Assembly: GCF_001640025.1 (NCBI RefSeq)
Contig: NC_031674.1
Span: 2,852,001-2,916,000 of the forward strand
Origin: Sugiyamaella lignohabitans
Lineage: Eukaryota; Ascomycota; Dipodascomycetes; Dipodascales; Trichomonascaceae
Direction: 5' to 3'
DNA: 64,000 nt
Part shown: piece after piece, positions 20,453 through 30,658 of the stretch
Layout: each line of letters starts with the position of its first letter
Numbering within the stretch: position 1 is the first letter of the stretch
Notes under the pieces: model-generated
The model's input: the letters and a program-made list of their open reading frames with translations, nothing else
Database searches by the model: none
Told to the model about the DNA's origin: nothing
Translations under genes and position numbers: made by a program

Positions 20453-20465
20453 TCGGGCTGACCGA
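20453..20465. promoter_or_regulatory. TCGG-N5-CCGA palindromic site upstream of the amidohydrolase
   Basis: TCGGGCTGACCGA lies 112 bases before the amidohydrolase ATG. It differs at only two central bases from TCGGGCATACCGA at 25798-25810 upstream of the P450. A GATAAG site is nearby at 20433-20438. The CGG-N5-CCG form suits a Zn2Cys6 dimer. Binding is not shown. Confidence 0.45.
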
Positions 20466-20576
20466 CGCCGATCATGAATTTGGGCGGGATTGTAAGAACG
20501 TAAAACCAACCACCAATTGTTATAAATTCCCTTCTATTCCTCTAAAAATGATAAACAAGAGGGAAAAAGATATAAA

Positions 20577-21833
20577 ATGACAACATTTAGAGTCAATAGT
20601 ACACGAATCTGGGATACCCTTCACGAGTCCTGCCAATGGGGAGCCACTCCAGATGGTGGAATGAACCGTGTTACCTTGAATGACGATGATAAGCGTGTTC
20701 GCGAATGGTTCATTTTGGAAGGAAAGAAGCTTGGATGCCAAATTAAGATTGATCAAATGGGGACTATTTTTCTGATTAGAGCAGGCGAAGATAACAGTAT
20801 CGCACCAATTGCAATTGGGTCGCATCTGGATACTCAGCCTTCCGGTGGACGTTATGACGGTATAGTTGGAGTCCATACTGGTTTGGAGATACTGAGAACG
20901 TTTCACGAGAATAATTATGTGACGTACGCTCCTATCTGCGTGGTCAACTGGACTAATGAAGAAGGTGCCAGATTTCCGAAAACAATGGTTTCTAGTGGTG
21001 TATGGAGTGGTCAAATATCCTTGGAGGATGCATACAACGTCGAAGACATCAACAACCCTGGACTATTTTTTGGTAAGGAACTAGAAAAGATTGGTTATAA
21101 AGGAGAAGTTCCAGCATCATATAAGGATAATCCACTATCGGCTCATTTTGAGGTTCATATTGAACAAGGTACAAGGCTGGAAACAGCAGGACTGGATATT
21201 GGTATTGTATCTGGTGTGAAAGGTATCCGGTGGTTTGAGATTGAAATTTTTGGAACCGAGGGTCACACTGGAACAACTCCCATGGAAGGAAGAAAAGATG
21301 CGCTAGCTGCTTCAAGTGAGATGATTCTTTGTGTTGAAGAGACTGCAAAAAAGCATGGTGGTTTAGGAACAGTCGGTGTGATCCATCCACTTCCTCAAAG
21401 CCCAAACACGATTCCTGGTTATTCAAAATTTTCTGTTGACTGCCGTCATGATTCGAATGCTGATCTTGTGCGCTACACAGAAGAACTCTTGGAGAACTTG
21501 GAAGCTATAAGTCGGAAGAGACAAGTCAAATACACAATAAAGGAGACATGGCATTTTAAACAGCTTGAATTTGACTCAGATTGTAAGGCGGCTATACAGG
21601 AGTCGGCAGAAGAGAACGGCTTAACTTTTACGTCTCTCTATTCAGGCATTGGTCACGATTCCTGTTATACTGCCACCCGTGTACCTACAGCCATGATTTT
21701 CATTCCCTGTAAAAATGGCATTTCTCATTCGCCCAAAGAATACTCGTCACCAAAGGCAGTTGCCGATGGAGCACAAGCCATGCTAGGCGCTGTCATTCGT
21801 TACGATCAGAGACTCAGAGAGCTTGGAAAATAG
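20577..21833 (+). CDS. M20-family N-carbamoyl-amino-acid amidohydrolase / beta-alanine synthase type
   Basis: A 418-residue dizinc amidohydrolase of the hydantoinase/carbamoylase group, which includes L-carbamoylase, allantoate amidohydrolase and the yeast beta-alanine synthase Pyd3. These split N-carbamoyl compounds to amino acid, CO2 and ammonia. The metal ligands are visible: His83 (GSHLDT), Asp94 (GGRYDGIVG), Glu128/Glu129 (NWTNEEGARF), His194 (FEVHIEQG) and His384 (GISHSPKEY). The dimerisation/lid segment GTEGHTGTTPMEGRKDA is also typical. The ATG at 20577 is the first in frame. It lies 226 bases after the monooxygenase in the same direction and has a GATAAG site and a TCGG-N5-CCGA palindrome upstream. 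The exact substrate (N-carbamoyl amino acid, ureidopropionate or a ureide) is not determined. Confidence 0.9.
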   Translation: MTTFRVNSTRIWDTLHESCQWGATPDGGMNRVTLNDDDKRVREWFILEGKKLGCQIKIDQMGTIFLIRAGEDNSIAPIAIGSHLDTQPSGGRYDGIVGVHTGLEILRTFHENNYVTYAPICVVNWTNEEGARFPKTMVSSGVWSGQISLEDAYNVEDINNPGLFFGKELEKIGYKGEVPASYKDNPLSAHFEVHIEQGTRLETAGLDIGIVSGVKGIRWFEIEIFGTEGHTGTTPMEGRKDALAASSEMILCVEETAKKHGGLGTVGVIHPLPQSPNTIPGYSKFSVDCRHDSNADLVRYTEELLENLEAISRKRQVKYTIKETWHFKQLEFDSDCKAAIQESAEENGLTFTSLYSGIGHDSCYTATRVPTAMIFIPCKNGISHSPKEYSSPKAVADGAQAMLGAVIRYDQRLRELGK

Positions 21834-21855
21834 TTGCAACATATATTAATCATAA

Positions 21856-23780
21856 TTACATAGAAACAAAATAATTTGCATCCAATCGTTCATCGAGGTC
21901 TGTGAGAAAGCTTAAATCTATCTGGGAGATCAAGTTATCATAGTAGGTATCACTGCCCATAGACAGTAGCGATATTGTGGAGTCGATAATGGGGTTTAAA
22001 GTCATGTTTTGCACCTCAAATGACTCAGAAGGCTCAGCGGTCTTTTTTAAATCATCGATAACTCCTTTGATAATGGCCAAGCATTCTTTGGCGGGTGCGT
22101 GTTTCATAGCAAACCGAATTAAAAGTTGTTCAGTGAGCTCAAGGTCTTGGATTGTAGTCTCTTTATCGATGTAAGTAGTAGACCATCCAGTTTGGTTGGT
22201 AATAAATACAAGTGTCAATGCAGCACTAAAAACAGATACAAGATTAAGCCAGTTAAATGAGAGCTTGCTCTGTCTGTACATGTGAGTAAATTGTTGGATT
22301 GCCATTGATGCAGCATTAGCAACCACTTTCAGGTTTTCAATTGGAGGGGATGGAAGAAGAGGAGAAGGTCGGAAGAGCATCATCACAAGGTTGTAATAAT
22401 TCAAGTCAAACCAAGCGGTAGTGAAGTGAGGAATTAATGGATGCTGAGACTCGTTTAATGGGAACGGCATATTTCTTCTCCACTCTATCAAGTTTTCATG
22501 AAGCTCGTCTATTATTATCCTTGGGTCATGCAAGGTGGAACTGCTTGGAGCAATCGGCGTGTATACTTTCTCTAATATCTGCCCAGCAATTCTTCGTAGT
22601 GACAATATGTGGAGAGTCACATCCAATGAGCCTGATGGCTTTGAGAAAGGCAAGATGTTTATATCTTGATCCCTGATAGCCAGCGGTCTACCTAGTGTCG
22701 TCGAAACCACTCTGTCCATCATGTATAGGCACCAGAACACTTTGCGTAGGTGATCTTGTTCGCTCGGATCTAGGCCCTCCACTGATTTTTCGGTATGAAT
22801 ACCCAATCCAATCGCCAGCCTAGAAGCAATCCCTACAAGGTACCATGTGTCAGGCCCTAATCTATTGAAAAAGGAGTATGATATTAGTAAAAGAATTGCT
22901 TCCAATGCCTGCCTGCTTCCTAGACTAAGCACATTGTCAAAGTACGTCATTGCAACCGAGAGACAGGTAGAAGCCTCTTCCTCGTTTGAAACTGTTATTG
23001 AGGCGATAGAGGTCGAGCCTATCGCCATTACCATGTACAGCTGGAACAACAGCTCCGGGTCCTCAATTTCTTCTTCGAAACGAATTCTATCTATTCCAGC
23101 TTTTTCAAATATCTTCATTATATACTCCTCGCGCAAGAAGGGGTATAATGTATGACTGTGTCGCCAATAAAAGTTTGCCAAGTCAATTGCCCTCGCCGGT
23201 GTTGGTAATTCTTTTGCCGAACTGGACGTAAACGATTCCAACTCTTTTGGATTAGGTAGGATGACTCCATTATTTGCCATGATTTCTTTCTTTCGATCTA
23301 GCTTGTAAATAATGGATTGGGTGAACTGAGCAAATGAAACACCGGAACCTGGGCCTAAGTATCGACCTTCAGAAGACGCCTGAAGTGACAGCACGCCAAG
23401 TCCCTGCATTAGTTCTGGTGCTTTCGGTGGTGACACTGAATTAGATAGAACATCTGTTGCTTTGTCTGGAGTTTTACCCAAGCTCTCTCCATGAGTTTTA
23501 AGAATATCCTCAAGCTCTTTTATTCGCAGCTCTAATCCTTTGACATATTCAACCTCATAGCATCCAATATTATTTGAATACACACATTTCACACCCGACT
23601 TCTTACATCCACCACATTGAGGCATTAGACGGTCACACTAGATTTCATGGTTAGTAGGCTTTGGTAGTTATAAAATGAGATGTTCTAGAGTACCTTCTTT
23701 TTCCGCTTAGAGCACCTTTCACAGGCCTGGAATGTTAAGGGTTGATAGCTCTCACCACCCCTTAATGATATCGGTGGCAT
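21856..23780 (-). CDS. Zn2Cys6 transcription factor 2 of the catabolic block (spliced)
   Basis: Exon 1 is 23694-23780, the intron 23638-23693 (donor GTACTC, weaker than usual; branch TACTAAC; acceptor TAG) and exon 2 21856-23637, giving 622 residues. Splicing completes the zinc cluster: Cys20, 23, 30, 37, 40 and 47, with QACERCSKRKKK in exon 1 and CDRLMPQCGGCKKSGVKC in exon 2. A coiled coil (GLELRIKELEDILKTH) follows, then the fungal transcription factor domain (HTLYPFLREEY; AIGLGIHTEKS; RKVFWCLYMMDRVVSTTLGR). It is convergent with the amidohydrolase (22 bases apart) and lies head to tail with the P450. A GATAAG site lies about 103 bases upstream (23883-23888). It is a likely local regulator of the block; its target motif is unproven. 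Confidence 0.9.
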
Positions 23781-24017
23781 GATAATCTTGGACGACCGCA
23801 AACATGGAAAGGAAATACAAACTGTTGAGTTGATAGCACGAAAGGGCGAAACAAGTGAGAGCAGTGGTTATCTAACAGATTCGATAAGGTGGGGCTCAAA
23901 CAGATACCGGCAATAGATACGATCTATGCATGCTGCATATAGCGTAGGGTTTAGCTAAGAGACATAAATATCTTCATATATTTATTATTATACAAAGGAT
24001 GCTGTTACCTGATTTGT

Positions 24018-25655
24018 TCAGCGATAAAAGTCGCTTGTCCGAACTTCGGATTCTGCTAAAAGTTCGTCTAGCTGTTCTGGGTTTCTGGGAATCAATTTCA
24101 CCTTGAAATCCCTTGGGATAGCAACTAGAGCCGTCTTGAATTGATTGTAGTCAACATAGTCAGTGTTTGGTGGCTCAGTTTCTGAGGCGACAATTTTATA
24201 ACTAGTGATAATTCGGATCAATGCGGAATACAGCAAACGTTGGGCAATGTATTGTCCTGAACAAGCTCTTGCCCCTGCTCCAAAACTATGATGACCAAGG
24301 CCATTTAGTTTTTTCTCAGTGTGATCATCTTCCATCCATCGGTCAGGATTGAAAATAGAAGCATCTGAACCAAAATGGTCAACATCATGATTAGCTGCTT
24401 GAGCATTGATTAAAACCATTGTTTTGGCGGGGATTTTAGCTCCCTTGAAGGTGACCTCTGAAACAGTCTTTCTTGGTAGACTCATGGCACTAACCGTGTA
24501 GAATCTTCCTGCTTCTTTAACAATAGCATTGACGTACGGTACAGATTCTTGTTTGTAACAGTCCTCCCATGCATCGGCGATATTAGGATAATGTCGGCAA
24601 ATATCGTCATAGGCCTTTTCTTGAAAGATTTGACCCTCCTTTGTAGAGAGCGATCCAATACATGAAGTAAGGGTACCAGGAATTGTTTCAAACCCTCCTG
24701 AAACCAACGACAAGCAGATGGAATTAACCTCTACATTGGATAGTTTGGATTCGTCGTCTTTCAAGATAGCAGCCGCAATACAAGGTTTGTCAGTACCGGC
24801 CTTGATGTTCTCTTTGACCTTGTCAAGCAGGTGAGCAAGATATTTGTCTCTTCTTTCTCTCAGTTCCTTAGATCGACGGTTCTTCTCATTGTTTGGGAGA
24901 TATCTTAATAGGGGTACGTAATCTTGTAGATTCTCAGAAGCACTTCTCAATAACGAAATAGCCGATCCGACATACAAGATCTCGCGCAGAAGCTCGTCGT
25001 AAACATTGTCCATTCGAATTCCATAGCAGAGAGTCAGCGTGGTGTTTAGAGCATACCTTTGAATATAGGGCCGGACACTGATTTCTACCATACCGCCTTG
25101 CGAATCGCGATGAAGGTCTCTCAAAATGCAATATGACTCTAAATCAAACATGGGGTAGTAGTTGCGTAGTGCTGGTCGACCCAGTGCGACGCCAGTTGCC
25201 TTTCGCTTATTCTTGCAGGACTCGTCCCAGGGTGAAGAACCGATTGTGAATCCTTGAGTTGACGAGATAACTCCATGAAAAGTATACAGCTTTGGTCTAT
25301 CAATCAAAGCGTTTTGATGAGCTAGTAATATCTGCTTTGCATCCTCAAAAGAATTAACCACTACAGCTCGGGTGTTACCAAGTTTGATTTGGAACACTGA
25401 TTGCTTGTACTGTCTCCACCATTTCTCACAGACCGAGGCATGGTCTTCTCCAAGTTTTAGAAGATGGCCAAACATAGGTACCGCACCTGGTATCTGGGGG
25501 ATTCCCTTAATTTTAGGAATATCGGTCGCAAAAAGAGTTTCATAGAGAGTGGATGTTACCAGATATAATGCGGCCAGTGCAATAATAGGATACAGGAAAT
25601 CCTGGATCTCAATATTTGAGACGGACGTTGCCAAAGGTAGTGATTTGATTTCCAT
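24018..25655 (-). CDS. Cytochrome P450, CYP504-like (phenylacetate hydroxylase type)
   Basis: A 545-residue microsomal P450 with an N-terminal membrane helix (about 25-42). The I-helix oxygen motif is GGFETIPGT, the ExxR pair is in KEAGRFYT, the PERF-like segment is FNPDRW, and the heme loop FGAGARACSG has Cys465 as axial ligand. The GGFETIPGTL stretch and overall form resemble CYP504 enzymes such as Aspergillus PhacA, which hydroxylate phenylacetate on the way to homogentisate. This subfamily call is from memory of motifs, not alignment. Together with the amine oxidase it could act in aromatic amine breakdown. Its promoter has TATATAAG (25714-25721), three CTTATC sites and a TCGG-N5-CCGA palindrome. 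Confidence 0.85.
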   Translation of the reverse strand: MEIKSLPLATSVSNIEIQDFLYPIIALAALYLVTSTLYETLFATDIPKIKGIPQIPGAVPMFGHLLKLGEDHASVCEKWWRQYKQSVFQIKLGNTRAVVVNSFEDAKQILLAHQNALIDRPKLYTFHGVISSTQGFTIGSSPWDESCKNKRKATGVALGRPALRNYYPMFDLESYCILRDLHRDSQGGMVEISVRPYIQRYALNTTLTLCYGIRMDNVYDELLREILYVGSAISLLRSASENLQDYVPLLRYLPNNEKNRRSKELRERRDKYLAHLLDKVKENIKAGTDKPCIAAAILKDDESKLSNVEVNSICLSLVSGGFETIPGTLTSCIGSLSTKEGQIFQEKAYDDICRHYPNIADAWEDCYKQESVPYVNAIVKEAGRFYTVSAMSLPRKTVSEVTFKGAKIPAKTMVLINAQAANHDVDHFGSDASIFNPDRWMEDDHTEKKLNGLGHHSFGAGARACSGQYIAQRLLYSALIRIITSYKIVASETEPPNTDYVDYNQFKTALVAIPRDFKVKLIPRNPEQLDELLAESEVRTSDFYR

Positions 25656-26698
25656 AGTTATTTGTGTGCTCTACACGTAAATTTTGTTGTATATACATGA
25701 GATGAATCAAGTACTTATATAGACATTCATTATGGGTTGTTGTTTTGTCTAGATCAGAGATTTCGGGCATGCCTCTGGGATGCTTATCAGTACGCTGTCG
25801 GGCATACCGACCCTTATCTCTTATCTCTGTGGCACATGCAGCGGACGAACAGCCTATAACCGCTCGAGTAAAAGTTCATGGACAGCCCGAAATCTCAAAG
25901 AAAGGAGACACCGACAATAAATGTGCTTTTCACTTTACTAACTTTGCTAGGAGGAAATGTTACCATTAGGGAAAAAACCGTCAGTTTTGTGTCATCAGGT
26001 TACAGCTCAAATAGGCTGTCGAATTAAATTAAGTACTGATTTATATTCAGCATCGTGTCCCTTCCACCCGACTTGAGACCTAAAGCAGGTACACTACAGA
26101 GCACAAATATAAAGCACTTCGAGTAGTCAGATAATCTTGACTTTCTAGCTATAAAAATCCTGGGTCAATCTAGTCAAATATAAAATGAGGGGAAATATTG
26201 ATCAACAGATCGACGTAATGAACGGCTTGAAGTGTGGGGTAATGCAACCTTCCTGCAATGTTAGCTAGTCTTCGTGCTACCAAAAAAGACAGTTTGTCTT
26301 CCCCCACCCCTCATATTGTTGAACACAACACTCGGTTGGAATTCAAGTAAAATAATTTTTTCCATTCAAACTCCCTTCTTTTCGTGAATTTATGGAAATT
26401 GACAATCAGCATTAGCATTAAAAGTTTCTAGTTGCCGGTCACCCCAGAATATTGCAACCCATCCAAGAATCATCCGTCGCGGAGCAACCACCATCCAAAG
26501 CCATAACTCCCTACGACTCCAATACCTTTTATCTCTGGCAACCAAAACACAGTCATATCTTTAAAGCTTGTGATTGTGAATACTGTTTCTGTTTCAACAC
26601 TTTTAGTCCTGCCATGCGAATTTCACTAGACTACATTATACAAGAGCCCTGGATGCAAATAATCGATAGTTTATTGAGTTCAAAAATAGGCGTGAAAT
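25656..26698. other. Intergenic region between the P450 and the FunK1-like gene
   Basis: Apart from the P450 promoter motifs near 25.7-25.8 kb, nothing is recognised. Short ORFs lack ATG starts or family features. A pyrimidine-rich stretch lies around 26290-26400, before the FunK1-like gene. Confidence 0.4.
25783..25825. promoter_or_regulatory. Regulatory cluster upstream of the P450: three GATA sites and TCGG-N5-CCGA
   Basis: CTTATC (GATAAG toward the gene) occurs at 25783-25788, 25813-25818 and 25820-25825, with TCGGGCATACCGA at 25798-25810 between them, about 130-170 bases from the P450 ATG. This compact group matches the arrangement before the amidohydrolase (GATAAG followed by TCGG-N5-CCGA). 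Function is inferred. Confidence 0.5.
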
Positions 26699-29092
26699 AT
26701 GGCGGACCCTTCTGTGATAGAATTGTTCCGCTCTAATCAACTTCAATTTCTTAACTCCTATAATAGGTTTCTAAATTTATATGGAGGTGTAAGGGCCTCC
26801 AACACATGTGTCATTTCCGAGTTTGTTCGCACTAGAAATGGCATGAGTGCAATCCTTAAATTTTTGAAAGATTGTAGTATTGCAAATGGCAGTCCTAATA
26901 TCCCCAATGACACTATCAACGACTTAACTGTTTACAGTCATGTAAGATTGAAACATAAGCAAAAGAGAAAATGGAAAAAACAAGAATTTGTTGCCCACAA
27001 CCTTAACATCGAGAACTATTGTCCTCGCTCTACGAAAGATCAGGGGGCTCTATCGGCTTATTTTGGACTTGTGAAAACCCTTTTGGATGTAGAATATGAT
27101 CACAATGCTAACTTTTACCACCACATCTGGTATGATGGTATTGTGACTTTCATGCTTGATCATTTGAGTTGGCTGAACTCAAGGTCAGAACAGAATCTTG
27201 GTTCAATTTATCCCTCAAGTGCTTTGATATCGTATAGTAGCACAGACACTCATTCAAGGCAATCGCCCTTCGATTTGGATAATCACTACTGGTTGAGGAA
27301 TGGCATAATATCGGACATTCCTAGTCTTTTAGATAGAATCTGGACTGCTATCGATAAGGACACTCTCTATGATTGTGTTGAATACCTAAGATATCGTGGC
27401 TTGATAGTCAAAAGTAGAGATTCATCAGGCATGCCTAAGTTTGAGTTTGACAAGAATCTTCTCCAAACGAGCGGGGAGATCAAACATGATGACATATTAG
27501 CTATCAGTAGTTGTCATGTATTCATATACACTGTTCTTAGCACAATTCAAGAATGGTGTACCCTAACGAACAATCTGAATGTTAGCTTCAATACCAACCT
27601 TCGGGTTTTCCCTTTGACCGACGATTGTACTGGTGACCAGGGTTCTCCAAACTGTGGTTTGTTTATAGGTATGGCAAACATGGTCCCCAATAATCCAGTG
27701 AAGAGCATAGACCCTCAGATTAAAATACCAATCATATTTACAAGCACACGTTCTTTGAAACCTTCGATCACAAAGGTTATTGAGCGCGTGTTTTCCAGCC
27801 AGCCTCGACGCCTTTTCCTTCCCTGTGTTATACAGAATCAGACATCTGTTATGTGTTACATTTTTCACAGATCGGGAGGGATGTCTTCTGAGCCCATAGA
27901 CTGCGTTTTAGAGCCAGAGAAACTTTGTAAACTTTTCCTAGGTTTTCTGCTTATGGATGAACAGTCTATGGGATTTGACACAACCTTCCGTGTTGATCGC
28001 AAAACGCCCGGTACCGAGTCAACCTATTGGACTCACCCACGGAGTGGTATCGAATATGTATTGAAGGATACAATAAGTCGGCAAGACTTGCTTGCTTCTG
28101 GGATATTTGTTAGGCAGGTTATACAGAAAGCTGATAATCTAACTCCAGAAGATAAAGCAGATCGATACTTTCTGAAAACATTTTGGGAAGAAGCAATTGA
28201 GCGTAGGAACAGCACAGGAAGTATTAGCAACAGCTTACCAGCCCCAAGAGAGGTGGGAATTTATCATATTGCTAATGAACATGGTGTTCGGTTCATCCCT
28301 AATTGCATAGACTTTGGTTACATGTACTATCCAGATGGTGAGCTACAGGATACCAATTCCATTTATTGGAGATATCTACCTTTGGACAATGATCTTAGAT
28401 TTAAAAATCGCGTCAATACTTGGATGCTACTAAGCGTTCCAGGAAATGCCCGCCAGCTTTGCCATCATAACAGTCTACAAGAAATTTTTTTGTCATTACG
28501 TGATGTAATAATTGCCCTATGGGACTTGTACAAAGTCGGTATCCTACATTGTTCCATTTCCAAAGAGAGCCTCTGGATTATACAATCAAGTGGCACCATA
28601 TCAGGTATGCTTGGAGGATTAGAAATGGCTAGTCAGACTGACATCCGAGGCGAATGTGAGCCTTGCTGGAAAGCTGATAGGAAATACTTGCCAATTGATA
28701 TCTTGAAAAATGCTGGAGCTCGATATCAGTTCATGCACGATCTTGAGTCTATATTTTGGTGGGTGATTGTTGAGGCATTTCCAGTTGTAACTAAGTCATG
28801 GAGCTATCTTAGTTTCGCTACTCTAGCCTCCAGGAAACAAGAGTTTCTTGACACTCTTGGCAATCCTACTATCCATAATTCAGTCTGCCCTCTTTACCGG
28901 ACAGCAATTCCGTACATTTTGGAACTCAGATCTGTAGTTTTTGATATGGCTGGAAGAGCTTCTCTCGATGCGTCCTGGATGTATGAAGAGGTTGAACAGC
29001 TACTTTCAAAGGCTGTTATCGATGTGCATATTAACCAAAGTGCAGTATTTGTGGATGAAGATGGCAATATCGTTGAGAGTATCTCCATATAA
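26699..29092 (+). CDS. FunK1-like fungal kinase-fold protein, probably a pseudokinase
   Basis: A 797-residue protein of the FunK1 type, a fungal-specific kinase-like family. The kinase-like part spans about 430-770. The catalytic loop, normally LHRDIS, reads LHCSIS (His617, Cys618, Ser619), so the catalytic Asp is missing. The metal-binding DFD/DFG position reads GGLEMA (about 637-645). The family's C-lobe marker HDLESIFWWVIVEAF is well kept. The N-terminal 400 residues hold the usual FunK1 extension with no other domain seen. Loss of both catalytic acids suggests a binding or scaffolding role. The ATG at 26699 is the first that gives the full frame. No intron was needed. The role is unknown. 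Confidence 0.72.
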   Translation: MADPSVIELFRSNQLQFLNSYNRFLNLYGGVRASNTCVISEFVRTRNGMSAILKFLKDCSIANGSPNIPNDTINDLTVYSHVRLKHKQKRKWKKQEFVAHNLNIENYCPRSTKDQGALSAYFGLVKTLLDVEYDHNANFYHHIWYDGIVTFMLDHLSWLNSRSEQNLGSIYPSSALISYSSTDTHSRQSPFDLDNHYWLRNGIISDIPSLLDRIWTAIDKDTLYDCVEYLRYRGLIVKSRDSSGMPKFEFDKNLLQTSGEIKHDDILAISSCHVFIYTVLSTIQEWCTLTNNLNVSFNTNLRVFPLTDDCTGDQGSPNCGLFIGMANMVPNNPVKSIDPQIKIPIIFTSTRSLKPSITKVIERVFSSQPRRLFLPCVIQNQTSVMCYIFHRSGGMSSEPIDCVLEPEKLCKLFLGFLLMDEQSMGFDTTFRVDRKTPGTESTYWTHPRSGIEYVLKDTISRQDLLASGIFVRQVIQKADNLTPEDKADRYFLKTFWEEAIERRNSTGSISNSLPAPREVGIYHIANEHGVRFIPNCIDFGYMYYPDGELQDTNSIYWRYLPLDNDLRFKNRVNTWMLLSVPGNARQLCHHNSLQEIFLSLRDVIIALWDLYKVGILHCSISKESLWIIQSSGTISGMLGGLEMASQTDIRGECEPCWKADRKYLPIDILKNAGARYQFMHDLESIFWWVIVEAFPVVTKSWSYLSFATLASRKQEFLDTLGNPTIHNSVCPLYRTAIPYILELRSVVFDMAGRASLDASWMYEEVEQLLSKAVIDVHINQSAVFVDEDGNIVESISI

Positions 29093-29199
29093 AGCTCCCA
29101 GAAACTCTTTAGATGTAGAAAGAATAAATATCTGAAATAGTTGATAAAATTGATTTTGATTATTTTGCTAATTACAGGTCAGCATAAGTATTTGTAGTA

Positions 29200-30501
29200 T
29201 CAAATATTTGTAGTATCTAAAGCGAGTTTTGTTTTCAGCATTCCTGAGAAACTCTCGAAAAGCTTATAATTAGATCCATACTTCCACCACAAATTTAAAT
29301 TTAGAGCTTGCTGATTGACCTCAACAGAAATAATAGTTTCGCCAGAAGACACCCTGTTACTGCCCAGACCAGATCTTCGAAACGACCTTGTCCAAGTCGC
29401 AAATGTAAACTTGACAATAATATTTTTCTCACTTTTAACTTCCACTGAGAAATAAGGCTCAGTTTCGATTTCTCTGAGAATTGATAAGAGTTTTGCAAAC
29501 ATATCGCCTTTGAGTCGCTTACTATTACTGCTAGACCTCACGACATTATTAGGTACTTGGATCATCAGCTCACTGATATTAGCGGGATTGAGGCTTCTCA
29601 GATTACTACCCTCGACTCTAGCATCTTGTCGTCGAGGATGGTAATCTGTAAAAGACCAACCTACCGCCCACCGCTTAGTGACTTTTCCAGGAGAGATTTC
29701 ATGTATCACGTAGTTATGTATATTGTACTCCTTGAGCTTGGCTACAACTGATATCAATGTTTCCTTTTTGCCTACCATTGTCGTATACCATTTGATCTTG
29801 CCTTTCAGCTCTAATGATTCGTCAATCATCCTGCGTGTGAATTCTAGATCACCACCTTTAGTGTACAACTCACTATCATTAGCCCAAAGCACGGGAGTTT
29901 TTGGAGACGACGATTTCAGCCGAGTACGTTCAGCTAGTTCTTTACTGCTCTCATAAAATGGAGGATTGCACATGGTGAACATCGGGGTCGACGCAAATTT
30001 GTTCGTAGGAAAGAGTACATCGTCAACACTGACCGGCATTATAATAATACGATCACCAACTTTTATTTCATTTCGTTTACAATTTTCCATCGCTTGGATA
30101 ATTGATTCCGGATTAATTTCGGTAGCATAGAACTTCCAATCAGGAAAAACTGCACATCCCAAAAGAGGGTAGATACACGAAGCCCCTGTACCAACATCTA
30201 GTCCTACAAGCTTCTCGTTTACCAGCTCTGTTCCATCTAGTAATCTGTAAATCCAGAGAATATAATCCAAGCGGTTAGCAATTCGAGGACACAGGTGGGA
30301 TGGGCTCAGATTAATGTCGAGATCAAAATACTCTTTAGCGAGCACACTACAGAGCTTATAAGGAGCGAGTGGATTCGAGTAGTCAAATCCACGGACAGAG
30401 GAGGAGCTATTCAAGAAACTGCGTAATTCTACATATTTCGCAGCCAAAAACTCAAAGTCCGGATTCGACACCTGAGATAACAGCTTTTCATGGTTGGCCA
30501 T
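29200..30501 (-). CDS. METTL16-type U6 snRNA N6-adenosine methyltransferase
   Basis: A 433-residue Rossmann-fold methyltransferase. It carries the SAM-binding GLDVGTGASCIYPLLG segment (about 100-115), an acidic TEINPES loop and the catalytic NPPF motif at 179-182 (MCNPPFYES), all diagnostic of the METT10D/METTL16/YbiN family. In animals and fission yeast this family methylates U6 snRNA, and Saccharomyces cerevisiae lacks it. The C-terminal third carries a mixed alpha/beta extension. The ATG at 30501 faces CDC37, 157 bases away, so both genes share a short divergent promoter. Its 3' end lies 107 bases from the convergent FunK1-like gene. Presence of this gene supports a lineage that kept U6 m6A and richer splicing. 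Confidence 0.88.
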   Translation of the reverse strand: MANHEKLLSQVSNPDFEFLAAKYVELRSFLNSSSSVRGFDYSNPLAPYKLCSVLAKEYFDLDINLSPSHLCPRIANRLDYILWIYRLLDGTELVNEKLVGLDVGTGASCIYPLLGCAVFPDWKFYATEINPESIIQAMENCKRNEIKVGDRIIIMPVSVDDVLFPTNKFASTPMFTMCNPPFYESSKELAERTRLKSSSPKTPVLWANDSELYTKGGDLEFTRRMIDESLELKGKIKWYTTMVGKKETLISVVAKLKEYNIHNYVIHEISPGKVTKRWAVGWSFTDYHPRRQDARVEGSNLRSLNPANISELMIQVPNNVVRSSSNSKRLKGDMFAKLLSILREIETEPYFSVEVKSEKNIIVKFTFATWTRSFRRSGLGSNRVSSGETIISVEVNQQALNLNLWWKYGSNYKLFESFSGMLKTKLALDTTNI

Positions 30502-30658
30502 CTAGCTCGATGAACGCTTCCAAACATGCGAAATACATATGTAGATGCCCTGCCGCTCTGCAAGCGGCGCTACCACTAAGCGTAGTCAGCCCCAACTTAT
30601 TAGCATCCACAGTGTTCCATGCTGATTTACCTAGTAAACAGTTTGTGCAACATTTACA

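Noticed and set aside
25745..25969. Plus-strand ORF of 74 codons upstream of the P450
   Set aside because: It begins with TTG rather than ATG and covers the P450 promoter motifs. No likeness to any protein.
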